Shown here: positions 34,820 through 42,464 of the stretch, piece by piece
Layout: each line of letters begins with the position of its first letter
Numbering within the stretch: the first letter of the stretch is position 1
DNA from: Maricaulis maris
Lineage (GTDB): Bacteria; Pseudomonadota; Alphaproteobacteria; Caulobacterales; Maricaulaceae
Length of the DNA: 64,000 nt
Reading direction: 5' to 3'
Assembly (NCBI RefSeq): GCF_036322705.1
Contig: NZ_AP027270.1
Coordinates: 1,923,501-1,987,500, forward strand
Notes under the pieces: generated by a model
Databases searched by the model: none
Told to the model about the DNA's origin: nothing
Seen by the model: only the letters and a program-made list of their open reading frames with translations
Position numbers and translations under genes: made by a program

Positions 34820-35938
34820 GTGAAAAACAGCCTCATCCGATCAACGGGATATTGGGTCCCGTCCAACGTCATCAGCAATGATGAACTCGTGGCCAGCTAC
34901 AACGCCTATGCGGAACGCTTCAATCGCGAGCATGCCGCCGCCATCGGCGCCGGCGAGATCGCCGAAGTACCGCTCTCCTCCAGCGAGTTCATCCGCAACG
35001 CGTCGGGCATCGAGCGTCGGCACGTGTATGAAAAGTCGGGCATTCTCGATATCGACTCGATGGTCCCGCGGATTCCCCCGCGGCCGATCGAGGAGATCTC
35101 GACCCAGGCTGAGTTCGCGATGAAATCGGTCCAGATCGCGCTCGACAAGGCCGGTTATGACGGTTCCGACATCGATGGTGTGATCGTCGCCTCATCGGCC
35201 CAGCAAAGAAATTTCCCGGCCCTCGCCTGCGAGATCCAGAACGCGATCGGCGCGAGCGGTTTCGCCTTTGACATGACCATGGCCTGCGCCGCGGCCCTCT
35301 ATGGCCTGCACATGGCCAACGGGCTGATCAAATCCGGTCAGGCCCGCCGCGTTCTGGTCTGCTCGCCGGAAATCATGACCTGCATCAATGTCCATTCGCG
35401 CCGGGAAGTGCACTTCATCTTCGGCGATGCCTCGGCGGCGATGATCGTCGAGGCCGATGACGGCAAGCCCGGCGGCTGGGACGTGATCGGGACCCATGCC
35501 GAGAACAAATGGTCCTCGGCCCTGCGCTCGGACTATGGCTTCATCAATATCGCCGAACAATCGGTCGATCCCGATTTCGCCCCGCATCTCGACCAGGACG
35601 GACACCGCGTCTTCAAGGACGTCGTCGGCTTCGCGCCCAAGGTCGCCCGCCGGATGATGGAGGATATCGGCCTGGCGCCGGAAGATGTCCGCCGTACCTG
35701 GCTGCACCAGGCCAATATCCGCATGGTCGACATGATCGCCAAGCGCATCCTCGATCGTGACCGCACCGAGGACAATGCACCGGCCATCCTGCAGGAGTAT
35801 GGCAATACCTCGTCCTCCTCCGTGGTGATGAATTTCGAAATGCATTCTGACGACATGGTCGCCGGCGAGACCGGCGTCCTGTGCGCCTATGGCGCCGGCT
35901 ACGGTGTCGGGGCAGCGGCTGTGAGGAAACGCGCATGA
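34820..35938 (+). CDS. 3-oxoacyl-ACP synthase III (second paralogue)
   Basis: The 372-residue product begins with GTG (VKNSLIRSTGYW) after AGAAGAG. It aligns over its full length with the paralogue at 31894; catalytic residues fall at nearly the same positions: Cys156 (TMACAAAL), His296 (WLHQANI), Asn329 (EYGNTSSSS). Around the cysteine the sequence differs (CAAALYG against CSSGTFG), which may change acyl specificity. The last four bases overlap the start of a lipoprotein gene (ATGA). Known functions in this branch range from fatty-acid initiation to specialised lipids. Confidence 0.92.
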   Translation: MKNSLIRSTGYWVPSNVISNDELVASYNAYAERFNREHAAAIGAGEIAEVPLSSSEFIRNASGIERRHVYEKSGILDIDSMVPRIPPRPIEEISTQAEFAMKSVQIALDKAGYDGSDIDGVIVASSAQQRNFPALACEIQNAIGASGFAFDMTMACAAALYGLHMANGLIKSGQARRVLVCSPEIMTCINVHSRREVHFIFGDASAAMIVEADDGKPGGWDVIGTHAENKWSSALRSDYGFINIAEQSVDPDFAPHLDQDGHRVFKDVVGFAPKVARRMMEDIGLAPEDVRRTWLHQANIRMVDMIAKRILDRDRTEDNAPAILQEYGNTSSSSVVMNFEMHSDDMVAGETGVLCAYGAGYGVGAAAVRKRA

Positions 35939-36900
35939 AAACCTGGCTTGGCCTGATCTCGATCGCCGCCCTCGCCACGGCCTGCACGCCGGCCCCGCAG
36001 GACAACGCGGACACCACGCCGGATGCCACCGCGATGAATGATGCAGACGCCGATACCGCAACCGCCGCGGAAGAGGCCGCGCCGCCGCCGGGCACCGACA
36101 TCCACCTCTTCGCCCTCGACTGGAGTGGCGACGCGCCGGTGCTCGCCGCTTCGCTCGGCGGTGTCACCCGGCCCGGCTATGACAACCAGCCCTTCTTCAC
36201 CGATGATGGCGGGCTGCTCTACACTGCCGGTGACGAGACCGGGGAAACCGATATCTGGCGGCTTGACCTGGCCTCGGGCGAAACCACCCCGGTCACCCGG
36301 ACAGCCGGCGAAAGCGAGTACTCACCGCGCATCGCACCCAATGGCCAGCTCAGCTATATCTTCCAGCCGCCGGGTGGTTATGCCGGCAATGCCTATCTGG
36401 CCAATCCGGACAATACCGACCGCGCCCCGGCCGAGGCCCTCGCACCGGTCGGCTATTACGGCTTCTCCGGCGATATGAGCAAGGTTGCGGTTTTCCATCT
36501 CGGCGAGCCGATGACGCTGCAGCTCATCGACCGCACCACCACGCCGGAAACCGTCACCCATATCGCCGACAATCCCGGCCGCAGTTTCTTCCGCGCCGGT
36601 CGCGGTCCGGCCCTCTATGTGACGCTGGCTGATGAGGCGGGCGTTCACACGATCCACGCCCTCAACACGCAGACCGGCGAGCTGCGCGAGATGTTCGCCC
36701 TGCCCGGAACAAGCCAGGACTTTGCGGTCGCCGTCCTGCCGGACGACCGCATCACCTTCATCGCCGTGCATGAGGGACAATTGCTGTGGCGCGCCTATGG
36801 CGGCTGGGAGCGGATAGGCGCGATCGACTGGCTGAGCGGCGTGACACGGCTGGCATTGAGCCCGGATCTCACCACCCTGGCGATCGTGGCGGAAGAATAG
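35935..36900 (+). CDS. TolB-like beta-propeller lipoprotein
   Basis: The 321-residue product overlaps the preceding synthase gene by 4 nt. It has a lipoprotein signal with Cys17 (LATACTP), an acidic Asp/Ala/Thr-rich linker (about 20-53), and repeated blades such as FFTDDGGLLYTAGDETGETD and YSPRIAPNGQLSYIF, typical of PD40/WD40-like propellers of the TolB type. It probably acts as a periplasmic binding platform. No enzyme motif is visible. The link to the synthase is only positional. Confidence 0.8.
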   Translation: MKTWLGLISIAALATACTPAPQDNADTTPDATAMNDADADTATAAEEAAPPPGTDIHLFALDWSGDAPVLAASLGGVTRPGYDNQPFFTDDGGLLYTAGDETGETDIWRLDLASGETTPVTRTAGESEYSPRIAPNGQLSYIFQPPGGYAGNAYLANPDNTDRAPAEALAPVGYYGFSGDMSKVAVFHLGEPMTLQLIDRTTTPETVTHIADNPGRSFFRAGRGPALYVTLADEAGVHTIHALNTQTGELREMFALPGTSQDFAVAVLPDDRITFIAVHEGQLLWRAYGGWERIGAIDWLSGVTRLALSPDLTTLAIVAEE

Positions 36901-36937
36901 CCAGCGCGGCCGCTTATCCCCCGCCGCACACGACTTT

Positions 36938-37039
36938 CCTTCTCCCTTGGGAGAAGGTGGCCGGAGGCCGGATGAGGGGGATTACTCCTGCATTCACCGG
37001 GATTTACCCCTCACCCTGCCCCTCTCCCGCGGGAGAGGG
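36938..37039. repeat. Paired palindromes of the CTCTCCC/GGGAGAG type
   Basis: CCTTCTCCCTTGGGAGAAGG (36938-36957) and CCCTCTCCCGCGGGAGAGGG (37020-37039) are both complete palindromes, about 60 bp apart, joined by sequence containing CCGGAGGCCGG and CCCCTCACCCTG. This layout is common in dispersed repeats of many proteobacteria. Confidence 0.7.
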
Positions 37040-37159
37040 AAAGCGCGTCGAAACACCCCCGCTCAATAATCGGGTCAGGCACAATGAATTCGCCAACCTT
37101 GGCAACGCCGCCACCCCCATCAGACTAACCCGTGCCCCGGCGCAGGCCGATCCATAGAT

Positions 37160-37273
37160 CGCTTGTCAGCCAGCAGGCCGTATCCGCTTCTTCAGCTCAA
37201 GGGTGAAACCGCAACGCGGCGCGTACGCGCCCTTGACCTGAAGAAGCGGATACGGCGACGTCTCGGCAAGCGG
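37160..37273 (+). repeat. Intergenic palindromic element, copy D
   Basis: The ends are CGCTTGTCAGCCAGC and CTCGGCAAGCGG as in copy A. Arms 37178-37203 and 37230-37255 match at 25 of 26 positions. The arm bases CCGTATCCGCTTCTTCAG differ from copy A at two sites, each change being matched in the opposite arm. Confidence 0.9.
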
Positions 37274-37382
37274 TTTATGGTTGGGTGTGCGCGGTGCGCG
37301 CGAGGGGATAAGGGGCGCTCGGAAGAACGGAACGTACCCCCCGATCACTCGATGTCTGTTCAGGCAATCGGCGCAACGCCCC

Positions 37383-37889
37383 TTACAGCTTTTGCGGCGG
37401 CTTCGATCCCCCGAGCGCCTGCATCTCGGTCTCAAGCTGGTCGCGTTGGCGCTCCATGGCCCGGATACGCCGGTTCTCTTCCTCAACGCGCCGGTTTTCT
37501 GCGCGGATCCGGGCATTCTCCGCCTCGATCGCTGCACTGGGCCGGGACGCGCTGCCTCCGGACCGTCCCTGGCCGGCCGGATCGGCCGTCGGCCCGCCAT
37601 CACGATCCGTGACGCCGCTGCCCGCCTGCCCTTGCGGCCCGCCCGTACGCCCGCCGCGCCCTCGTCCGACCGGGTCGGCGGAGCTGCCGTTATCGGAATC
37701 GGTCACGCCCGCTCCGCGCCCTCGCCCGACCGGATCGGCCCGGGCCCCGGTGTCAGAATCCGTTATGCCAGCCTGGGCCAGGCCGCCATGTGTGGCCGAC
37801 GCGGTTCCGCCGATGAGCGTGGCCCCGACGACACCGCCGACGACCTGTTCCAGGAATGATCGACGGCTGACGGATGTCTTGCGGGCCAT
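37383..37889 (-). CDS. Tat-exported repeat protein with C-terminal coiled coil
   Basis: The 168-residue product starts MARKTSVSRRSFLEQVVGG after AAGGAGG; SRRSFLE is a twin-arginine export motif followed by a hydrophobic stretch (about 15-32). Three repeats follow at residues 41-59, 61-79 and 92-109, of the form TDSDxGxxADPVGRGRG. Residues about 118-158 are a charged heptad-rich coiled coil (NARIRAENRRVEEENRRIRA). No enzyme domain is present, so Tat export is unexpected unless the protein binds a cofactor or partner before export. The function is unknown. Confidence 0.7.
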   Translation of the reverse strand: MARKTSVSRRSFLEQVVGGVVGATLIGGTASATHGGLAQAGITDSDTGARADPVGRGRGAGVTDSDNGSSADPVGRGRGGRTGGPQGQAGSGVTDRDGGPTADPAGQGRSGGSASRPSAAIEAENARIRAENRRVEEENRRIRAMERQRDQLETEMQALGGSKPPQKL

Positions 37890-37960
37890 AGCGGCCTCCT
37901 TGCCTTGGAGTCCCGGCAAGGTTAGGCGCAAACCCTCATGGCGACAAGAATGATGCCGCC

Positions 37961-38335
37961 CTAAACCGCGACCGCCTCGGTCACCCGATAGGTCAGATCA
38001 TCCCCATCGGCCTCGTGGATGGTGAGATAGTCGCCGATCCGCATCGTGTGATCACCCAGGCGGAAAACCGGCTCATCCGGGCCCTCATCGTCTTCGTCAT
38101 AGCGGAAGAACCAGTGACTGCCGCGATGAGAGAGCCAGCCATCGGCCTTGTCAGCGGGATCCGGCGAGAAGCGATCAACCGTGCAGGCCGCCTTGTTGGC
38201 GCGCCAGAGATCGAGATCGAGCTTGCCGTCCTTGTCCAGCGGGGCGATCACGACATAGCCGTGCCCCTCATCACCATCGGGAAAACCCGCCTTGGGATTG
38301 CGGCCGAGCCGCATGACCACACGTGTCAAAGTCAC
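37961..38335 (-). CDS. Conserved hypothetical protein
   Basis: The 124-residue product starts with GTG (VTLTRVVMRLGRNPKAGF), chosen because GGAGG lies 6 nt upstream; the open frame is longer but has no other site. It is acidic and soluble, with no signal or membrane segment. GRNPKAGFPDGDEGHGYVV and FRYDEDDEGPDEPVFRLGDH look like a compact beta fold. I believe similar proteins occur in other alphaproteobacteria, but no function is known to me. Confidence 0.7.
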   Translation of the reverse strand: MTLTRVVMRLGRNPKAGFPDGDEGHGYVVIAPLDKDGKLDLDLWRANKAACTVDRFSPDPADKADGWLSHRGSHWFFRYDEDDEGPDEPVFRLGDHTMRIGDYLTIHEADGDDLTYRVTEAVAV

Positions 38336-38516
38336 GGGAAACCTCCATATCCTTATTTTTGATATGACTATTTCGCGCCCAAATGCCGGCGAGGTCAATC
38401 AAAGCCGGTGCGGCATGGCGGCACAGCAGGTGTGAACAAACGGACCATCGGGATTGGTCCCGACGCCGCTTCTCTGCTATCTCCCCGACCCGCCTGAAGA
38501 AGACGAGATTGAACCG

Positions 38517-39137
38517 ATGCCCGCTGCTGCCGCCAAGAAGACCAAAGAAGCCCCGCGTGCCTGGCAGCGGATGATCTCCGGTCGCCGGCTCGATCTGCTC
38601 GACCCCTCGCCCTTCGATGTCGAGATCGAGGACATCGCTCATGGCATCGCCCGGGTTGCACGCTGGAACGGCCAGACCTCGGGCGATCACGCCTTCTCGG
38701 TTGCCGAACACAGCGTCGTCGTGCTGGAGATCCTCGACCATCTCTATCCCGGTATCGAGGACAAGTGGCGGGTCGCGGCCCTGCTCCATGATGCCTCCGA
38801 ATACGTGATTGGCGACATGATCAGCCCGTTCAAGGCGGCACTGGGTGTCAATTACCGGGCTTTCGAGGACCGGCTCGAGGCGGCCATCCAGTTGCGGTTC
38901 GGCCTGCCGGCGAAACTGCCCGCCGAGGTCAAGCGCAAGATCAAGCGGGCCGATGTGATCTGCGCCTATTTCGAAGCGACCCAGATTGCCGGTTTCAGCC
39001 ATGGCGAATCCGTGAAATTCTTCGGACGTCCCCCGGCCGGACTGGAGATCGCCATCAACCCCCTGCCCGTCAAACAGGCCCAGCAGCTCTATCTCGACCG
39101 CTTCGAGACCGTGCTGGCGGCGTTCGAGGGCCGGTAG
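38517..39137 (+). CDS. HD-domain phosphohydrolase, YfbR-like
   Basis: The 206-residue protein shows the HD-domain metal ligands: His in FSVAEHS, the HD pair in AALLHDASEYVIGD, and a downstream Asp in KRADVICAYFEA. This pattern resembles YfbR-type 5'-deoxynucleotidases, which dephosphorylate deoxyribonucleoside monophosphates; another substrate is possible. The stop codon shares its G with the start of the NadQ-type regulator, so the two genes are translationally linked. Confidence 0.85.
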   Translation: MPAAAAKKTKEAPRAWQRMISGRRLDLLDPSPFDVEIEDIAHGIARVARWNGQTSGDHAFSVAEHSVVVLEILDHLYPGIEDKWRVAALLHDASEYVIGDMISPFKAALGVNYRAFEDRLEAAIQLRFGLPAKLPAEVKRKIKRADVICAYFEATQIAGFSHGESVKFFGRPPAGLEIAINPLPVKQAQQLYLDRFETVLAAFEGR

Positions 39138-40123
39138 TGGCGACAGCGCCGACGGATAAGTCGGGCCAGGCCCTCTCTGTCGGCCTCAATGCGGTGATCC
39201 TCGCGGTCGATGGCGACACGCCGCAAGTGCTGATCGTGCCCCAGTCCGGTGGCGGTGAAGCGCTACCCTTCGGCCCGTTCGACCCGACCGAACACCGCAC
39301 ACTGGAAATCGGTCTGCGGCGCTGGGTGGATGAGCAGGCACGCTTCCAGCTCGGCTATGTCGAACAGCTCTACACCTTCGGTGATCGCGGCCGTGAGGCG
39401 CCGGTCGCCGCAATGACCGGCTCGGAAGACGACCGCATCATCTCGATCGGCTATCTCGCCCTGACACCCGACGTTTCGGACCCGCCCGAAGGCGGCGGCC
39501 AGTGGCGCGCCTGGTACCGCTTCTTTCCCTGGGAAGACTGGCGTGACGGCCGCCCCGAGATCATCGACAGCCAGATCCTGCCGCGCCTTTCGGCCTGGGC
39601 CGACGGTGCTGGCGGCCCCGGCCGCCGGGCCTCCTGTCATGACCGGATCAAGCAGTGTTTCGGCCTCAATGCCGGCGGCTGGCAGGAAGGCCGGGCGCTG
39701 GACCGCTACGAGCTGCTCTACGAGGCCGGCCTGGTCGCCGAGGCCTCGCGTGACGGCCAGAGCGAGGCCGGTCCGGCCGCACCGGGTCTGGGACAAGCCA
39801 TGGCTTCGGACCATCGCCGCATCCTGGCCACCGCGCTCACACGCCTGCGCGGCAAGATCAAATACCGCCCGGTGATCTTCGAGCTGATGGAGGATGTCTT
39901 CACCCTCTCGGCGCTGCAGCAGGTCGTCGAGGCTGTGGTGGGCTATCGTCTGCACAAGCAGAATTTCCGGCGCGCACTGGACCGGTCGGGCTTCGTCGAG
40001 GGCACTGGCAAGGTCGAAAGCGCGACCGGGGGTCGTCCGGCCGAGCTCTTCCGCTATCGCCGCGAAGCCCTCGCCGGCCTGCCTTCGCTGGGCCTGGCGA
40101 CGCCGCGGCTGAAAGACGGCTGA
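39137..40123 (+). CDS. nadQ: NadQ-type Nudix-related regulator of NAD biosynthesis
   Basis: The 328-residue product starts with GTG, whose first base is the last of the previous stop. Residues about 10-160 form a Nudix-like domain without a working Nudix box (where REUxEE is expected it reads RRWVDEQARF), and residues about 240-315 form a winged-helix domain (LHKQNFRRALDRSGFVEGTG, GGRPAELFRYRREAL). This is the layout of NrtR/NadQ regulators, which sense an NAD-related ligand and repress NAD genes; COG4111 members in Alphaproteobacteria are named NadQ. The nadABC operon lies 1.2 kb downstream with three inverted repeats before it. Confidence 0.85.
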   Translation: MATAPTDKSGQALSVGLNAVILAVDGDTPQVLIVPQSGGGEALPFGPFDPTEHRTLEIGLRRWVDEQARFQLGYVEQLYTFGDRGREAPVAAMTGSEDDRIISIGYLALTPDVSDPPEGGGQWRAWYRFFPWEDWRDGRPEIIDSQILPRLSAWADGAGGPGRRASCHDRIKQCFGLNAGGWQEGRALDRYELLYEAGLVAEASRDGQSEAGPAAPGLGQAMASDHRRILATALTRLRGKIKYRPVIFELMEDVFTLSALQQVVEAVVGYRLHKQNFRRALDRSGFVEGTGKVESATGGRPAELFRYRREALAGLPSLGLATPRLKDG

Positions 40124-40131
40124 GGCCAGCC

Positions 40132-40818
40132 ATGTCCGGACCATCCACCGGCCGCGAGCAGCCTCGGCCCTTCGTCTACACGCCGCCGCCCGCCGGGCCG
40201 TTGCCAATCATCCATGTCGATGATCACATCCTCGTGCTGGACAAGCCGTCCGGCCTGCTGACCGTGCCCGGCAACCGCCCGGACCGGGCCGACTGCCTGG
40301 AGGCGCGGGCGCGGCGCGACTATCCGACCGCGCGGATCATCCACCGGCTCGACATGGATACGTCCGGTGTCATCGTGCTGGCGCTGACGGCGCACGCGCA
40401 GGCGCATATCGGCAAGCAGTTTGAAAAGCGGATGACGACGAAATCCTATATCGCCCGGGTCTGGGGCGTCATGACGGAAGCGTCGGGCCGGGTCGATCAG
40501 CCGATCATCACCGACTGGCCCAACCGTCCCAAGCAGATGATCGATCATGACCGGGGCCGTCCGGCCCAGACCGACTGGCAGGTTCTGGAAAGCGCCGACG
40601 GCATGACCCGGGTCCGGCTGACCCCGAAGACCGGACGCTCACACCAGCTGCGCGTCCATCTCCTCCATCTCGGACACCCGATCCTAGGCGATAATCTCTA
40701 TGCCCATGCCGAGGCCCTGGCAGCCAGCGACCGGCTTTGCCTGCATGCGGAAACACTGGGTTTGCGTCATCCCGATGGCGGCGCGGCGGTCTGCTTCGAG
40801 AGCCCGGCCCCCTTCTAG
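40132..40818 (+). CDS. RluA-family pseudouridine synthase
   Basis: The 228-residue protein has the RluA catalytic motif HRLDMDTSG with its Asp, followed by GVIVLALT, and later YIARVWGVM and TGRSHQLRVHL. It has no S4 domain. It converts a specific uridine to pseudouridine in rRNA or tRNA; its length and N-terminus resemble the small RluA type, but the target is not certain. It begins 8 nt after nadQ and is probably cotranscribed. Confidence 0.92.
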   Translation: MSGPSTGREQPRPFVYTPPPAGPLPIIHVDDHILVLDKPSGLLTVPGNRPDRADCLEARARRDYPTARIIHRLDMDTSGVIVLALTAHAQAHIGKQFEKRMTTKSYIARVWGVMTEASGRVDQPIITDWPNRPKQMIDHDRGRPAQTDWQVLESADGMTRVRLTPKTGRSHQLRVHLLHLGHPILGDNLYAHAEALAASDRLCLHAETLGLRHPDGGAAVCFESPAPF

Positions 40819-40948
40819 CGACCTCGTAATCGTGGCTTCACTCGTGAATTGCGATTATGCATTAACTTTGCAATTTGAACTTGCTTCAATCTTTTTCCTC
40901 TGAAATGTTCCGGCGCCTTAAGTGAGTCCGCACAGGAATTGGGGCGAC

Positions 40949-41200
40949 ATGTCGAGTAATCTGGGCCTCCGGGATGTCCTGCATGCAGCCTTGGTCTGCG
41001 CGACCATCTGCCTGGCTCTGCTGGCGATAAAGTTCGCCATGTTTGGATGGCTCGGCGCGGGGGCGGCCATTCTTTTCATGGTCGCGCTGTGCTCCTCCCG
41101 CCGGCGCCGGCTTCGGTGGCGCCTAATTCTGCCCGCCACCATTCTGGGCGCCGTTGGATACAGCGTGGCGTCCGCAACAGTTGCCGGCGTCATCCTCTGA
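40949..41200 (+). CDS. Small membrane protein
   Basis: The 83-residue product has three hydrophobic segments (about 11-28, 31-44, 59-81) with a basic SSRRRRLRWR loop between the second and third. The ATG at 40949 with GGGG upstream is preferred to a GTG 27 nt earlier. No family is recognised. The first of the inverted repeats before nadA begins 12 nt after its stop. Confidence 0.55.
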   Translation: MSSNLGLRDVLHAALVCATICLALLAIKFAMFGWLGAGAAILFMVALCSSRRRRLRWRLILPATILGAVGYSVASATVAGVIL

Positions 41201-41211
41201 CCCCTTGCGCA

Positions 41212-41228
41212 ATGCTCATGATGAGCAT
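41212..41228. promoter_or_regulatory. Candidate NadQ operator 1
   Basis: ATGCTCAT-G-ATGAGCAT is a perfect 8-bp inverted repeat with one central base. It contains the core GCTC-N5-GAGC that recurs at 41247 and 41319. It is 135 nt upstream of the nadA start codon. Confidence 0.7.
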
Positions 41229-41235
41229 ATACCAG

Positions 41236-41264
41236 TTGCACGGTTAAGCTCAGTTCGAGCATAA
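41236..41264 (+). promoter_or_regulatory. Candidate sigma70-type promoter of nadABC
   Basis: TTGCAC (41236-41241) and GCATAA (41259-41264) are separated by 17 nt. Operator 2 covers the spacer and touches the -10 element, so bound repressor would block polymerase. It is placed by consensus only; the transcript start is not known. Confidence 0.45.
41247..41261. promoter_or_regulatory. Candidate NadQ operator 2
   Basis: AGCTC-AGTTC-GAGCA has the same GCTC-N5-GAGC core as the two neighbouring sites. The centre lies 34 bp from operator 1. Confidence 0.65.
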
Positions 41265-41318
41265 GGCCGCGTTCCGGTGATGGCGCCCGTGTCATCGCCT
41301 CTTTTCAGACCTTTGATA

Positions 41319-41333
41319 TGCTCGTTTTGAGCA
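41319..41333. promoter_or_regulatory. Candidate NadQ operator 3
   Basis: TGCTC-GTTTT-GAGCA has the same core as operators 1 and 2, with AT-rich flanks. The centre is 72 bp from operator 2 and 22 bp before the nadA start, just upstream of its ribosome-binding site. A repressor here could block elongation or a second promoter. Confidence 0.7.
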
Positions 41334-41347
41334 AAAGTGAGGGAAAA

Positions 41348-42457
41348 ATGGACCGGATGGGTTTTGACGGCACACTTCAGGACTTTGATCAGGATCGGCC
41401 CGAACTCGCCTATACGGACGAGGTCAAGGCCGCGACGGACCACCTCTATGCCAAGGTCAGCCATGTCGTGACGCCGATGGAGTGGCCGGCCAAGGCGCCG
41501 CTGATCCACGCCATCAATCAGCTGAAAAAGGAAAAGAACGCGGTCATCCTGGCGCACAACTACATGACGGCGGACATTTTCCACTGCGTCGGCGATCTGA
41601 TGGGCGACAGCCTCGCCCTCGCCCGCATGGCGGCGGAGAGCGAAGCGGACATCATCGTCCAGGCCGGCGTCCACTTCATGGCCGAAACCGCCAAGGTGCT
41701 CGCGCCGAACAAGAAAGTCCTCATCCCCGACACCCGCGCCGGCTGTTCGCTGGCCTCCTCGATCACGGGTGAGGATGTCCGCCGCATCAAGGCCGCCTAT
41801 CCCGGCGTGCCGGTCGTCACCTATGTGAACACCTCGGCGGATGTCAAAGCCGAGTGCGACATCTGCTGCACCAGCTCCAACGCCGTCCAGGTGGTCGAGA
41901 GCCTCGGCTCGGACACCGTCATCCTGCTGCCCGACCAGTATCTGGCCAAGAATGTCGCCGCCCAGACCGATGTGACAATCCTCACCTGGGCCGGCAGCTG
42001 CGAAGTGCACGAGCAATTCACGGCCCAGGACATCCAGGACCTGCGCGATGCCCATCCCGGCGTGGTCATCATCACCCATCCGGAAAGCCCGCTGGAAGTG
42101 GTCCAGGCCGCCGATTTCGCCGGCTCGACTGCGGCCATGGCCGACTGGGCCAAGGATAGCGGCGCGAAGAAGGCCGTCCTCCTGACCGAATGCTCGATGA
42201 GCGACAATGTCGCCGCCGACGTCCCCGAAGTCGAGTTCATCCGCCCGTGCAATCTGTGCCCGCACATGAAGCGGATCACGCTGGAAAACATCTATGACTG
42301 CCTGCGCCTGGAACAGCACGAAGTGACCGTCCCCGACGCCGTCATCGAAGGCGCCCGCGCCTCCGTCCAGGCCATGCTCGACCTGCCCAAGCCGGACAAG
42401 CCCGCGAGCTTTGATCCGACCAAGCCGGCGAAGCGTGTGGATCTGGTGAGCCTCTAA
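41348..42457 (+). CDS. nadA: Quinolinate synthase A
   Basis: The 369-residue Fe-S enzyme condenses iminoaspartate with dihydroxyacetone phosphate to quinolinate in de novo NAD synthesis. Conserved features include VILAHNYMTADIFHCVGDLMGDSL, split over residues about 59-82, TRAGCSLA, CDICCTSSNAV and RPCNLCPHMKRITLENI, which include the three conserved cysteines of the [4Fe-4S] cluster. The start at 41348 follows GTGAGGGA; an earlier ATG at 41318 overlaps operator 3 and lacks a site. nadB follows after 7 nt. Confidence 0.96.
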   Translation: MDRMGFDGTLQDFDQDRPELAYTDEVKAATDHLYAKVSHVVTPMEWPAKAPLIHAINQLKKEKNAVILAHNYMTADIFHCVGDLMGDSLALARMAAESEADIIVQAGVHFMAETAKVLAPNKKVLIPDTRAGCSLASSITGEDVRRIKAAYPGVPVVTYVNTSADVKAECDICCTSSNAVQVVESLGSDTVILLPDQYLAKNVAAQTDVTILTWAGSCEVHEQFTAQDIQDLRDAHPGVVIITHPESPLEVVQAADFAGSTAAMADWAKDSGAKKAVLLTECSMSDNVAADVPEVEFIRPCNLCPHMKRITLENIYDCLRLEQHEVTVPDAVIEGARASVQAMLDLPKPDKPASFDPTKPAKRVDLVSL

Positions 42458-42464
42458 CCGCGTC

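Larger units (their letters stand above)
36901..37382. other. Intergenic region with two repeat types
   Basis: These 482 bp hold the CTCTCCC/GGGAGAG palindromes (36938-37039) and copy D of the palindromic element (37160-37273). Nothing else is recognisable, and frames in this region are composed of repeats. Confidence 0.65.
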
